From contig JAFYFC010000037.1 in assembly GCA_017543905.1 (NCBI GenBank), positions 1 through 64,000 on the forward strand: a DNA stretch of 64,000 nt. The letters run 5' to 3'. Source of the DNA: Clostridia bacterium. GTDB taxonomy: Bacteria; Bacillota; Clostridia; Christensenellales; Aristaeellaceae. The translations under genes and the position numbers were made by a program. The notes under the pieces were generated by a model. That model was given only the letters and a program-made list of their open reading frames with translations, ran no database searches and was not told the origin of the DNA. The first letter of the stretch is position 1; every line of letters begins with the position of its first letter. Shown here in pieces: positions 36,835 through 45,817 of this stretch.

Positions 36835-37734
36835 ATGAATATAAATCTTACGCAGACCGTCGTACAGCTTTGTTCAAGACTTCACATAACTATGGCCGAG
36901 CTTTCAAGGCGCACCAATCAGTCGCCTCAGAACCTCTGCCGCAAGGTGAAGAACGAGACCATAGGCTACGACGAGTTTCTGCGTATACTCGAAGTGCTTG
37001 GCGTAAAATACGAATACACTCTCACCATACCCGGCGAGGACGAGCCGGTAACCGTGCGCGAAAACGACCGCAGCAAGGAAAACGCCGAAATACTGCAGGA
37101 CGAGCTGCGCCTGGCACAGCGCAAAATCGCCTATTACAGCGGACTTCTGAACGACACGCGCGCGGCGCTGCACGCAATAAACAGCAGCTCGGACACCGCC
37201 ATCAAAAACGCGAAAAACAGCGCGCGCGTAAACGAATGCCTGAAAAAAATACACTTAAGCTCGCGCCAGCTGGAGCTGCAGCTTAGCGAGGCCGCCAGAG
37301 CCGACACGGGCAAGGCCGCAGAGCTTGCCTCTCCCCTGCCTCTGAACGAAGAAAACCTGAAGGGACGGCGCATACTGCTCTCCGACGACAATTCCTCCTC
37401 CTGTGACATCACCCGCGACACGCTCGAAAGCAACGGCATAAACGTGCATGCGGCAAGCGGCGACGACGTCGTAACGCTCGTCAAAAACTCCGCCGCGGGC
37501 TATTTCGACTGCGTAGTGATAGACGTGCACGCGAAGGGCGCAGACGGTCTTGAGATCGCAAAGCGCATCCGTTCCATACCGAACCGCGCCAAAGCGGGCG
37601 TGCCGCTGATCGCGCTGAGCTCGAGCGTGTTTGAAAGCGAGCGGCTCAAATGCTACGAAGCGGGCTTCGACGCATGCCTGTCCAAGCCGGCAGACGCAGT
37701 GAGCCTGATAAGGACTATATCGAAATTCATCTGA
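36835..37734 (+). CDS. HTH / degenerate histidine-kinase DHp / receiver protein
   Basis: A 299-aa cytosolic protein. Residues 10-62 resemble an XRE-type helix-turn-helix (ITMAELSRRTNQSPQNLCRK). Residues 100-160 align by eye with the DHp region of hybrid histidine kinases: YYSGLLNDTRAALHAI against the usual SNMSHDIRTPMNAI, then VNECLKKIHLSSRQLEL. The phospho-accepting His is Asn106. No ATP-binding domain follows. Residues 178-299 are a receiver domain with Asp184, Asp185, phospho-acceptor Asp230, Ser262 and Lys284. It looks like a kinase-derived protein that can receive but not make phosphoryl groups. The HTH suggests DNA binding. A kinase partner is not in the window. Confidence 0.8.
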   Translation: MNINLTQTVVQLCSRLHITMAELSRRTNQSPQNLCRKVKNETIGYDEFLRILEVLGVKYEYTLTIPGEDEPVTVRENDRSKENAEILQDELRLAQRKIAYYSGLLNDTRAALHAINSSSDTAIKNAKNSARVNECLKKIHLSSRQLELQLSEAARADTGKAAELASPLPLNEENLKGRRILLSDDNSSSCDITRDTLESNGINVHAASGDDVVTLVKNSAAGYFDCVVIDVHAKGADGLEIAKRIRSIPNRAKAGVPLIALSSSVFESERLKCYEAGFDACLSKPADAVSLIRTISKFI

Positions 37735-37740
37735 GAAAGT

Positions 37741-37780
37741 AAAAGCCGGCGCCGGAGCTTAGCCTCCGGCGCCGGCTTTT
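37741..37780. terminator. Bidirectional terminator
   Basis: A perfect 17-bp stem (AAAAGCCGGCGCCGGAG / CTCCGGCGCCGGCTTTT) with a 6-nt loop lies between convergent genes and ends in U-runs in both directions. Confidence 0.9.
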
Positions 37781-37788
37781 GTCATCTG

Positions 37789-38601
37789 TCAGTATCCGAG
37801 CGTCTTTAAATATTCGCGGCTCAGGCGGGCTGCCTCAAGCGGCGTCCTGCCCACGGACATATCCTGCTCGACTACCATCCAGAGCGCGCCCGCGTCCTCT
37901 GCGGCCCGGCATATCTCGCTAAAATTCTGGCAGCCGTAGCCCACCGGACGGAACTCGAATTCCGTCTCCCCGGGCTTGGCGCTTTTATCCTCCATGCCGA
38001 TCAGCGCGTAGGGGTTTTTGCCGCCCTTCACGCCCACGTAATCCTTAAGGTGCACGATAGGGGCGCGGCCGGCGTAGGAGCGCACGTAAGATGCGGGGTC
38101 CTCGCCCGCGTATTTCACCCAGCAGGTATCGACCTCTGTTTTAAGCACGTCCGCGTCTATCGCCGAATATATGAAATCCAGCCCGTAAACGCCCGAAATC
38201 TTCACGAACTCGAAGTCGTGATTGTGATACAGCAGCGTGAGCCCCGCTTCGCGGCACAGACGGCCGAATTTCGCGATCGTATTAAGCGCGCGCGCAAACC
38301 CGCTGCCGCCCGGACGGCTGGTTTCGTCCGTGTAGGGCACCGCGATGTATTCGCAGCCCAGATATTTATAGTCGGATATGGTTTTGAACATATCCTGCTC
38401 GATTTCCTTGAGCGGCACGTGCGCGCTCACCGCGCGTATCCCCGCCTTGTCGAGCGCGGATCTGAACTGTGCGGCGCTTTTTCCGTACAGCCCCGCCAGC
38501 TCTATGCCGTCGTAGCCCATTTCTTTGATGGCCTTGAGCGTGCCTTCCAGATCACGTTCGGCGGCGTCGCGCGCGGAATACAGCTGATATCCTATTTTCA
38601 T
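37789..38601 (-). CDS. Sugar phosphate isomerase/epimerase family protein
   Basis: A 270-aa TIM-barrel protein of the xylose isomerase-like / AP endonuclease 2 family. Candidate metal-site residues are visible in the strand ends GIELAG, LLYHNHDFEF, TEVDTCWV, IVHLKDY and VVEQD. It may isomerise or epimerise a sugar or inositol derivative. The start overlaps the stop of glgA by 4 nt (ATGA), so it is translated with the glycogen operon. Its substrate is not known, and the link to glycogen may be through operon position only. Confidence 0.85.
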   Translation of the reverse strand: MKIGYQLYSARDAAERDLEGTLKAIKEMGYDGIELAGLYGKSAAQFRSALDKAGIRAVSAHVPLKEIEQDMFKTISDYKYLGCEYIAVPYTDETSRPGGSGFARALNTIAKFGRLCREAGLTLLYHNHDFEFVKISGVYGLDFIYSAIDADVLKTEVDTCWVKYAGEDPASYVRSYAGRAPIVHLKDYVGVKGGKNPYALIGMEDKSAKPGETEFEFRPVGYGCQNFSEICRAAEDAGALWMVVEQDMSVGRTPLEAARLSREYLKTLGY

Positions 38602-40304
38602 TTGGCTTCCTCTCCTGCCCCTGCTTTCTTTTTCGCGCTGCGCTTTACGGGCACGGGCGCGTCGGCGTCTGCGGGAGCCTGCGCCTTTTTGGCGGCCGTC
38701 TTTTTGGCGGGCTTTTCCGCTGCCGCTTCCGCGGGCGCGGCTTCCGCCTTCTTCGTGCGGGTCTTTCTGGCGGGCTTTGCCTCCTCCGTCTCCGACGCGG
38801 CCTTCTTCGCCCTCGGCTTGCGCACGGGCTTCTCTACCGCCTCGGCGGTTATGGGAGGCTCGTTTTCCGCTCCGGTAAGAGTTTCGTAGAGCTCGATATA
38901 CTTGTCCGCGCTCTTGTCCCAGCCGTACTGGCCGAGCATGGCGCGCTTGGCGAGGTGCTCGAACAGAGGCCTGTCGTTATGATATATGCCCACCGCGCGC
39001 TCTATCACGTGCAGCATGTCGTGCGCGTTGTAATTGAAGAACGTGAAGCCGTTGCCGTCGCCGGTATATTCGTTGTAGGACAGCACCGTGTCTCTGAGCC
39101 CGCCGGTCTCACGCGTTATCGGCAGCGTGCCGTATCTGAGGGAGATAAGCTGAGACAGGCCGCAAGGCTCGAACATGGAGGGCATCAGGAACATATCGCT
39201 GCCTGCGTATATCCTGTGCGCGAGGCGGTGGTTCATCTGGAAGGAGGCCGCGAGCCTGCCCGCGTACTTCCACTGCGCCCAGCCGAACAGATCCATGTAC
39301 TTGCTTTCGCCCATGCCCAGCACCACCATCTGTGCGCCGGTGTTCATTATGCCCTCGAGTACGCGCTCCACGAGGTCGAGCCCCTTCTGGGAGGACAGGC
39401 GCGTGACCATGCCAATGATCGGCGCGTTTTCGTCCTCGTCGAGCCCGAGCTCCTTCTGCAGGGCGAGCTTGTTGGGCTTTTTGTTTTCGTACGTCTCGCT
39501 CGTGTACCTGCTCTCGATCAGCGGATCGTTTGCCGGATCGTATTCTATCGTGTCTATGCCGTTCAGTATTCCGCTAAGAACGCTTTTGCGCGCGCGCAGC
39601 AGGCCGTCCATGCGCTCCCCGTAGTAGGGAGAAAGTATTTCCTCCGCGTAGGTGGGAGACACCGTGGTTATGCGGTCCGCGAACACGAGCCCGCCCTTTA
39701 TGAACGAAGCCTGTCCGTAGAACTCCAGATTGTCCGGCGTATACGCCCACGCGCCCAGAGACAAAAGCTCCTCGGTCGCGTCGATCGGATACAGCCCCTG
39801 GAACTGCAGATTGTGTATGGTGAATACCGTTTTGATGTCCTTGTACAGGGGCAGGTTTTTGTACTGCGCGGTGAACAGCGCGGGAATGAGCCCCGTCTGC
39901 CAGTCGTGGCAGTGCAAAACGTCCGGTATAAAGCCTATCTTGGGCAGCGCCTCGAGCACCGCCTTGCAGAAGTAGGCGAACCTTTCGCCCTCGTCTCCGC
40001 CCTTGCCGTAAATGTAATCGCGCCCGAAATACTGCTCGTTGTCCACGAAATAGAACGTCACGCCGTCGTGCACGAGCTTTTCGATGCCCACGTACTGCCG
40101 CCGCCAGCCCAGATTGATATAGAAGTACAATACGTGCTCCATGCGCGAACGGTAGGACTGATCCACCGCCTTGTACAGAGGCAGTATAACGCGCATGTCC
40201 GCGCCCTTCTTGGCTATTTCCTTGGGCAGCGCGCCTATAACGTCCGCCAGGCCGCCGGTCTTTACGAACGGCATGCCCTCAGACGCCGCAAACAGAATTT
40301 TCAT
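38598..40304 (-). CDS. glgA: Glycogen synthase with a Lys/Ala-rich C-terminal tail
   Basis: A 568-aa GT5 enzyme that extends glycogen from ADP-glucose. The ADP-glucose motif is KTGGLADVIGALPKE (about 16-30), and the catalytic C-terminal half has MPSMFEPCGLSQL and the acceptor region near ETGGLRDTV. The usual enzyme ends near residue 478. About 90 residues follow (38598-38870), rich in Lys, Ala, Pro and Glu, with AKK, PARK and KRSAKKK repeats, like a histone-H1 tail. Domain and operon (glgC-glgD-glgA) leave no doubt about the enzyme. Confidence 0.96.
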   Translation of the reverse strand: MKILFAASEGMPFVKTGGLADVIGALPKEIAKKGADMRVILPLYKAVDQSYRSRMEHVLYFYINLGWRRQYVGIEKLVHDGVTFYFVDNEQYFGRDYIYGKGGDEGERFAYFCKAVLEALPKIGFIPDVLHCHDWQTGLIPALFTAQYKNLPLYKDIKTVFTIHNLQFQGLYPIDATEELLSLGAWAYTPDNLEFYGQASFIKGGLVFADRITTVSPTYAEEILSPYYGERMDGLLRARKSVLSGILNGIDTIEYDPANDPLIESRYTSETYENKKPNKLALQKELGLDEDENAPIIGMVTRLSSQKGLDLVERVLEGIMNTGAQMVVLGMGESKYMDLFGWAQWKYAGRLAASFQMNHRLAHRIYAGSDMFLMPSMFEPCGLSQLISLRYGTLPITRETGGLRDTVLSYNEYTGDGNGFTFFNYNAHDMLHVIERAVGIYHNDRPLFEHLAKRAMLGQYGWDKSADKYIELYETLTGAENEPPITAEAVEKPVRKPRAKKAASETEEAKPARKTRTKKAEAAPAEAAAEKPAKKTAAKKAQAPADADAPVPVKRSAKKKAGAGEEAK

Positions 40305-40330
40305 AAAAGCTTCCTCCGAGTAAAGTTTTG

Positions 40331-41464
40331 TCAGGCGGTCACGTTTTTGCCCAGCACGATCGGGTACTGCTTAAGGCCGATCAGCTTGCCGCCCGAGAGT
40401 ATTGTAACATCCTTGTCAAGTATGGCGTTTTCAAGCTCCACGCCCTCGCCGATGTCGCAGTCCTGCATTATTATGCAGCCCTTTATTTTTGCGCCCTTGC
40501 CTACGTGCACGCCGCGGAACAGCACGCTGTTTTTAACCTCGCCCTCCAGCACGCAGCCGTCCGCGACCAGAGAATTCTTTACGTTCGCGCCGGGCTGATG
40601 CCGCGCGGGCGCGTCGTCGCGGGTTTTGGTGTACACGGGATTGTTGCCGAACAGCTCGCGCCTTACCGCAGGGTTCAATAAATCCATGTTCATGCTGTAA
40701 TAGTTCATGATGGTCTCCATGCGCCGGCAGTAGCCCTTGAACTCGAAGCCCATCACCCTCAGGCTCTGGTCGTAAACGCCGCCGCGCAGGATATTCGCGT
40801 ACATCTCGTGGAAGCCGCGCGCGGACGCCACGTCCACCAGATGCATAAGCAGCGTGCGCTTTACGAGTATCACGTCCATGAGTATGTTGGGGTAGTTTAT
40901 GACGTTCGGGTTTATCTCCATGTCCGTTACCTTGCCGCTCTCGTTCACGTTCACGAACACGCGCGCGTTGTGAGAGGAGCCGGAATAGTCGAACGAGATC
41001 GGATCGAAGCGCGTATACATCAGCGTGACGTCCGCCTTGCTGTCCTCATGGAAGCGTATCATGTCGTAGAAGCGGGTGTTGAATACGATCCTGCCGCCTA
41101 TCATCAGCACGTATTCCTGCGTGGAGCGGCGCAGAAAGTCCATATTCGCCTTGAGCGCGTCGAGCATGCCCGTATAGCCGTCCGCGCTGTTTCCGCCGAA
41201 GGGCGGGAGTATGTACAGACCGTTGTTCCTCGTGTGCAGGTTCCATTCCTTGCCGCCGCCCAGATGATCCATAAGCGAACGGTACGAGCCCTGCATTACC
41301 ACGCCCACCTTCTTAATTCCGCTGTTGACCATGCTGGAGAGCAAAAAGTCGACCAGGCGGTATCTCGCGGCCACGGGCAGCGCGGTGACGGTGCGCTTGC
41401 TGGCCAGCTCTCTCATTGAAAACTCGTCCTTCGAGGCGAAAATTATACCCATTGCGTCTTTCAT
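40331..41464 (-). CDS. glgD: Glucose-1-phosphate adenylyltransferase subunit GlgD
   Basis: A 377-aa partner subunit of ADP-glucose pyrophosphorylase. It has the nucleotidyltransferase fold followed by a left-handed beta-helix (hexapeptide turns such as GCVLEGEVKNSVLFRGVHVG near 307). The N-terminus lacks the full GGxGxRL loop that GlgC has; GlgD proteins are usually non-catalytic or regulatory. It follows glgC with a 1-nt gap, as in Bacillota that use GlgCD, so the two are probably made in equal amounts. Confidence 0.93.
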   Translation of the reverse strand: MKDAMGIIFASKDEFSMRELASKRTVTALPVAARYRLVDFLLSSMVNSGIKKVGVVMQGSYRSLMDHLGGGKEWNLHTRNNGLYILPPFGGNSADGYTGMLDALKANMDFLRRSTQEYVLMIGGRIVFNTRFYDMIRFHEDSKADVTLMYTRFDPISFDYSGSSHNARVFVNVNESGKVTDMEINPNVINYPNILMDVILVKRTLLMHLVDVASARGFHEMYANILRGGVYDQSLRVMGFEFKGYCRRMETIMNYYSMNMDLLNPAVRRELFGNNPVYTKTRDDAPARHQPGANVKNSLVADGCVLEGEVKNSVLFRGVHVGKGAKIKGCIIMQDCDIGEGVELENAILDKDVTILSGGKLIGLKQYPIVLGKNVTA

Positions 41465-41465
41465 G

Positions 41466-42656
41466 TTATTTTGCCTCCTCCAGGGTTTCGTTGTTGACCT
41501 GCGCGCCCGCCTTGACGGTATAACCGTCCGGGAGCACGGTATCGTCGCCCACCAGCGCGATGCCGCCCTTGTCCGCGCCTACGCGGCAGCCAGCGCCGAT
41601 CACGGCGTTCTCCGCGATTATCGAGCGCTTTACCACGGCGCCCGCTTTGACTGTGCTCAGGGGCATTATCACACTGTCCTCGACCACTGCGCCCTCTTCT
41701 ATCACCACGCCCGCGGAAAGCACGCTGCCCTTGACGCTGCCGTAAATCTCGCAGCCCTCGGTAACCATGCTGTTTTCCACGTGCCCGTTCTCGCCTATGA
41801 AATGCGGGGGCATGATCGGGCTTTTTGCGTATACCGGCCATCTCGCGTCGTTCAGGTCGACCTCAGGCGGGTTCTTGAGCAGGTCCATGTGCGCCTCCCA
41901 CAGGCTCATGATCGTGCCGACGTCCTTCCAGTAGCCCTCGAAGGCGTACGCGTACAGACGCATGTCGTCCTTGAGCATGTTGGGGATTATGTTCTTGCCG
42001 AAGTCGTTTTTGCTCTTGGGATCGGCGTTGTCCGCCACCAGATACTGCTTGAGCTTGTCGAAGGTGAATATGTACACGCCCATCGAGGCCAGATTGCTCT
42101 TGGGCTGGGCGGGCTTCTCCTCGAATTCGAATATGCGCCCGTCCTCGCGCGTGTTCATTATTCCGAAGGAAGGCGCGTCCTCCCAGGGCACGGGCCGCAC
42201 GGCTATGGTTATGTCCGCCTTGTTCTGTATGTGAGAGGCCAGCATGCGGCTGTAGTCCATCTTGTATATATGGTCGCCGGACAGGATGAGCACGTACTCC
42301 GGATCGTACTGCTCTATGAAGCCGAGGTTCTGATATATCGCGTTGGCAGTGCCCGAATACCAGCGTCCCTCGCTGCCCTGCACGTAGGGCGGCAGCACGA
42401 ACACGCCGCCTCCGGAAAGGTCCAGATCCCAGCTCGCGCCGGAGCCGATATAGCTGTTGAGCTCGAGCGGCTGATACTGCGTGAGCACGCCCACCGTGTC
42501 TATGCCGGAATTCGTGCAGTTCGAAAGCGGAAAGTCGATTATGCGATAGCGCCCTCCGAACGGAACGGCCGGCTTCGCGTTCACCCGAGTGAGCAGACCA
42601 AGCCGCGAGCCCTGGCCGCCTGCCAGCAGCATTGCTATCATCTGCTTGTTTCTCAT
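41466..42656 (-). CDS. glgC: Glucose-1-phosphate adenylyltransferase GlgC
   Basis: A 396-aa enzyme that makes ADP-glucose from glucose-1-phosphate and ATP, the committed step of glycogen synthesis. The catalytic loop is [14 protein letters not shown] (about 11-24), with [15 protein letters not shown] near 28 and the substrate motif [14 protein letters not shown] near 123. The C-terminal beta-helix is present. AAAGGAG precedes the ATG. It heads the leftward operon glgC-glgD-glgA-epimerase. Confidence 0.96.
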   Translation of the reverse strand: MRNKQMIAMLLAGGQGSRLGLLTRVNAKPAVPFGGRYRIIDFPLSNCTNSGIDTVGVLTQYQPLELNSYIGSGASWDLDLSGGGVFVLPPYVQGSEGRWYSGTANAIYQNLGFIEQYDPEYVLILSGDHIYKMDYSRMLASHIQNKADITIAVRPVPWEDAPSFGIMNTREDGRIFEFEEKPAQPKSNLASMGVYIFTFDKLKQYLVADNADPKSKNDFGKNIIPNMLKDDMRLYAYAFEGYWKDVGTIMSLWEAHMDLLKNPPEVDLNDARWPVYAKSPIMPPHFIGENGHVENSMVTEGCEIYGSVKGSVLSAGVVIEEGAVVEDSVIMPLSTVKAGAVVKRSIIAENAVIGAGCRVGADKGGIALVGDDTVLPDGYTVKAGAQVNNETLEEAK

Positions 42657-42700
42657 TAGGAATCAGTCTCCTTTCATAATGGGTAACACCTTAATTATAT

Positions 42701-42729
42701 ATTATACAGCAAATACTTATAATTTTCCA
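42701..42729 (-). promoter_or_regulatory. Promoter of the glycogen operon
   Basis: On the minus strand, TATAAT (42706-42701) has a weak -35 box, TGGAAA (42729-42724), 17 bp upstream. Confidence 0.6.
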
Positions 42730-42772
42730 TATATAAATTGCTAAAATTCCGCCAATCGGCTAACATTTTTCG

Positions 42773-42801
42773 TTGACGTAATGCAATTTATCATATATAA
42801 T
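42773..42801 (+). promoter_or_regulatory. Sigma-A promoter of the AAA+ gene
   Basis: TTGACG (42773-42778) and TATAAT (42796-42801) are 17 bp apart. The start codon is at 42853, after CAGGAGG. The promoter is divergent from that of glgC. Confidence 0.85.
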
Positions 42802-42852
42802 ATGCAGGGAACGTTTAAATATCCGTTCCGCCATAAAACAGGAGGCCCGGTT

Positions 42853-45231
42853 ATGACACTGCCAGGAAAGATCACACTTTGTCAGCTTGAAGAGGACAAC
42901 CCGCAAAAATCCTATTTCCGCATCAAACCACTTTTTTTCGCCGAGGACGGCGTATTCATAAAGGCGGACACAAGCGCCGCGGAATTCCCGGACGAGGGCG
43001 GCATCCGCATCGTGCCGGACAAAAACGAGGCCCTGCGCTTCAAAAGCCGCATGCGCACGCTGGGACATTACTGTCTGCTCGACCTGACCCGTCACACAGG
43101 CGAAAACGAAAAGATACGCTTCAACAAAAACTACTCCCCTGACCGCGGCGAATACAACCGCTCCATCGTATATTCCGACGTGATACACGCGTGCCCCGAT
43201 TATATGGCGATGGAGGTCGTGACCCCGGAAAAAAGCGCGCAGGGCATATTCACGCTGCGCGGAGACCGGACGATATACACCAATCGGGTGTTACTGAAGG
43301 GCGACGGCAAGGTGAGCGGCCCCTTCATACCCGAGCGCGAGTCCGATATGGGCGCGTACACATTCACGCCCGATTCCGTGAGCCCGCAGCTGGAAGTAAG
43401 CGAGGACAGCCTGTACAGCGTAAGCATGGGCGCGGACACGGTGCTTTTATACGTATCCGCGCCGCCCGCGCCGAGCGCGCACGCGCCCGAAACGCTGACG
43501 CACGAAAGCGCGCCTCTGCCTAAGGACGCCGCGTCCGTTCACGAAGCGGAGGAGCAGCCCGTTCAGGAAAAGCCGGTACCAGAAGCCGCGTCTGCCGCGC
43601 CCGCCTCTGAAAACGGCGCAGCTGCGCCCGAGTTAAGGCCGGAAACGGTCACGCCCCCGCACGACAGCGCTCCGTTTACCGAGCGCCGCGCCTCCCGTGC
43701 GCAGCGCGACAGTCAGGTGGGACTCAATCCCCGCCGGGGCAAATCCCTAAACGAAATCGTGGACGAAATGTGGCGGCATTCCCGCATGGAGCAGCTCGGC
43801 GCGCAGGTGCCGTCCGAGGCGCAGGGCAATCCGTTTATAGGCCCGGTCGAAAAAGCGCGCCGCGCGCTGAACGAAGCGTGGCGAAGCGAGGAAGGCCGCA
43901 ACACGCTCATGAGCGAGCTTTCGCGCATAGACGGGCTAGCGGAGGAATTGGCCGCCCGCACGGGCCTTGCGGGCGCGTGTAAAGCTGCGCGCAGCGAGGA
44001 GCTCAACGAGCTCGAGGCGGAAAGGCTGCGCCTGCTGCGTGAGATAGACGCGCTCAAGCTCGACCGTACCAACAAGCGCGCCGAGCTTATGGAGGAAACG
44101 CGCAAGGCGCACGAAAAGGAGATCGCGCGCTTCGAAAACGAAGAAAAACGCCTGACCGAGGAATGCGCCGCCCGTCAGCGCGCCGCCGAAAACGCGCGCA
44201 GCGCGCAGCAGGAGGCGGAGCGTCTGCTTAGCGACGAAACCAGAAAACGTCTCGATACGGATTTCCTGAAATTCGCGATGTTCACACGCGCCGCGCGCAT
44301 ACTTGAAAGCGAGCCCGACGCGGACGCGGACGCGTTTTCGGGAATACCCGAGGTCTCTGCGCCGACCGCCGCGCAGATCATAAGCGACGTAAGGAGCGCG
44401 TTTGAAAACTGCGGCATAAGCGTTTCGCACGACGAAGCGCTCAATCTGCTCTCTGCGCTCGCGCTGGGCAGGATAGTTATACTCTCAGGCCCCACAGGCT
44501 GCGGCAAAACCTACTGCGCGGAGGCGCTCGCCGGCGCGCTGGGGCTTACACAGAGAGGCCGCCTCAGGTTCATAAAGCTAACGCCGGACGTGACGGAGGC
44601 GCGCAAAAATCCCGCGTTCCGCTGCCTGAGCCGCGCCTGCGACGGCAAAACCTGCCGCATCGTGCTGCTGGACGATATAAACGCCGTGCCCGTGCACGAC
44701 CAGGCGCGGGGACTGCTCAGTCTGGCGGACGAAAGCCAGTGCGGCATAAAGCTTATGATGACCTGCCTGGACGATCAGACCGGCTACCCGCTGGATCCGC
44801 GCGTGCTCGACAGGGCGTTCCTCATACGCTTAAAGCCCGCAAGCCCGGACGGCTGGCAGCTCTGCGCGGACCTGCCGCAGGCTAAAACGGCGCCTTCGTT
44901 CGAAGCGTTCAAAAAAGCGTTCGCGCCCGCCGCGGAGATACCCGGCGAGGTCGTGAACCGCTTCAAGGTCCTTAAAAAGCGGCTGACCGAGGCGGGCATA
45001 TATCTGTCTCCCCGCACGCAGGCGGACATGTACGCCTACTGCAGCACAGTCATACCGCTTATGACCGGAGAGCCCATGCAGGCGTTCGACCGCGCGGTAT
45101 GCGAGCGCGCGCTGCCCTATATCCTCGCCACCGCAAGCGCGGACGAGCTTAAGCGTCTGCCCGAAATACTCTGCGGTCTGCCCGAGAGCCTCGCGCTGCT
45201 CGACGCACCGCTCGCGCTTCCTCCAATCTGA
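42853..45231 (+). CDS. Large AAA+ ATPase, function unknown
   Basis: A 792-aa protein. Residues 1-205 are a beta-rich region of no family I know. Residues 206-300 are Pro/Ala/Glu-rich and probably disordered. Residues about 370-480 form a charged coiled coil. Residues about 500-720 are an AAA+ domain with Walker A GPTGCGKT (about 545), Walker B IVLLDDIN (about 603), and a sensor-1-like LMMTCLDDQTGY. The domain resembles the MoxR/McrB-like (AAA_5) group. No nuclease, methylase or VWA partner lies nearby. The start follows CAGGAGG. It may remodel an unknown complex. No signal peptide. Confidence 0.75.
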   Translation: MTLPGKITLCQLEEDNPQKSYFRIKPLFFAEDGVFIKADTSAAEFPDEGGIRIVPDKNEALRFKSRMRTLGHYCLLDLTRHTGENEKIRFNKNYSPDRGEYNRSIVYSDVIHACPDYMAMEVVTPEKSAQGIFTLRGDRTIYTNRVLLKGDGKVSGPFIPERESDMGAYTFTPDSVSPQLEVSEDSLYSVSMGADTVLLYVSAPPAPSAHAPETLTHESAPLPKDAASVHEAEEQPVQEKPVPEAASAAPASENGAAAPELRPETVTPPHDSAPFTERRASRAQRDSQVGLNPRRGKSLNEIVDEMWRHSRMEQLGAQVPSEAQGNPFIGPVEKARRALNEAWRSEEGRNTLMSELSRIDGLAEELAARTGLAGACKAARSEELNELEAERLRLLREIDALKLDRTNKRAELMEETRKAHEKEIARFENEEKRLTEECAARQRAAENARSAQQEAERLLSDETRKRLDTDFLKFAMFTRAARILESEPDADADAFSGIPEVSAPTAAQIISDVRSAFENCGISVSHDEALNLLSALALGRIVILSGPTGCGKTYCAEALAGALGLTQRGRLRFIKLTPDVTEARKNPAFRCLSRACDGKTCRIVLLDDINAVPVHDQARGLLSLADESQCGIKLMMTCLDDQTGYPLDPRVLDRAFLIRLKPASPDGWQLCADLPQAKTAPSFEAFKKAFAPAAEIPGEVVNRFKVLKKRLTEAGIYLSPRTQADMYAYCSTVIPLMTGEPMQAFDRAVCERALPYILATASADELKRLPEILCGLPESLALLDAPLALPPI

Positions 45232-45233
45232 GC

Positions 45234-45262
45234 TTGCATTTTCAGAAGAAACGCGCTATAAT
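45234..45262 (+). promoter_or_regulatory. Sigma-A promoter of the small P-loop gene
   Basis: TTGCAT (45234-45239) and TATAAT (45257-45262) are 17 bp apart, right after the AAA+ gene stop codon. Confidence 0.8.
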
Positions 45263-45300
45263 ACCTCAGGCACCTAAAAAACTGATCGGAGTGATATCAT

Positions 45301-45729
45301 ATGATTCGGGTAATCGCCGGAAACAAGGGCAGCGGCAAAACCAAGCGCCTTATAGACATAACGAACGACGCGCTCAAGCAGGAGCACGGCATAGTAGTGT
45401 TCATAGACGACGACAAGCGCTATATGTACGACCTGCGCCACGAGATCCGCTTTGTGGACGCCAGCGAATACGAGGGCGTGCACGGCGCGACCGCGGACGT
45501 GTTTCTGGGCTTTCTGAGCGGCATGCTGTCGGTGAATTACGACATAACGCTCATCTGTATCGACGCGTTTCTGAAGCTTATAAAATCGACGCCCATAGAA
45601 GAGACCGAAGGCTTTTTCGCACGGCTCGACGCGCTTTCCCGCCAGAGCGGCTGCAATTTCGTTATGAGCGTGAGCCACGACGCGGAGACGCTCCCGCCCT
45701 TCGTGGGTCAGTACGTATCTGCCGAATAA
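45301..45729 (+). CDS. Small P-loop ATPase-like protein
   Basis: A 142-aa single-domain protein. Walker A is GNKGSGKTK (about 7-15). The strand DITLICIDAF (about 81-90) acts as Walker B, and MSVSHDAETLP follows. It resembles the short P-loop proteins often labelled PilT-like in Clostridia; no pilus genes are near, so I do not use that name. GGAG lies 7 nt before the ATG. It has its own promoter, so a link to the AAA+ gene is only by neighbourhood. Confidence 0.75.
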   Translation: MIRVIAGNKGSGKTKRLIDITNDALKQEHGIVVFIDDDKRYMYDLRHEIRFVDASEYEGVHGATADVFLGFLSGMLSVNYDITLICIDAFLKLIKSTPIEETEGFFARLDALSRQSGCNFVMSVSHDAETLPPFVGQYVSAE

Positions 45730-45761
45730 ACGGCAAAACCCGTATTTTCTAATACAAAGCG

Positions 45762-45789
45762 AAAGCTCCGCCTGCGCAGGCGGAGCTTT
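45762..45789. terminator. Bidirectional hairpin terminator between convergent genes
   Basis: A perfect palindrome AAAGCTCCGCCTGC / GCAGGCGGAGCTTT lies 32 nt after the P-loop gene and 28 nt after the convergent C39/LRR gene. Confidence 0.75.
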
Positions 45790-45817
45790 GATATGTTTAA
45801 AACCACGTAAAGCCGGC

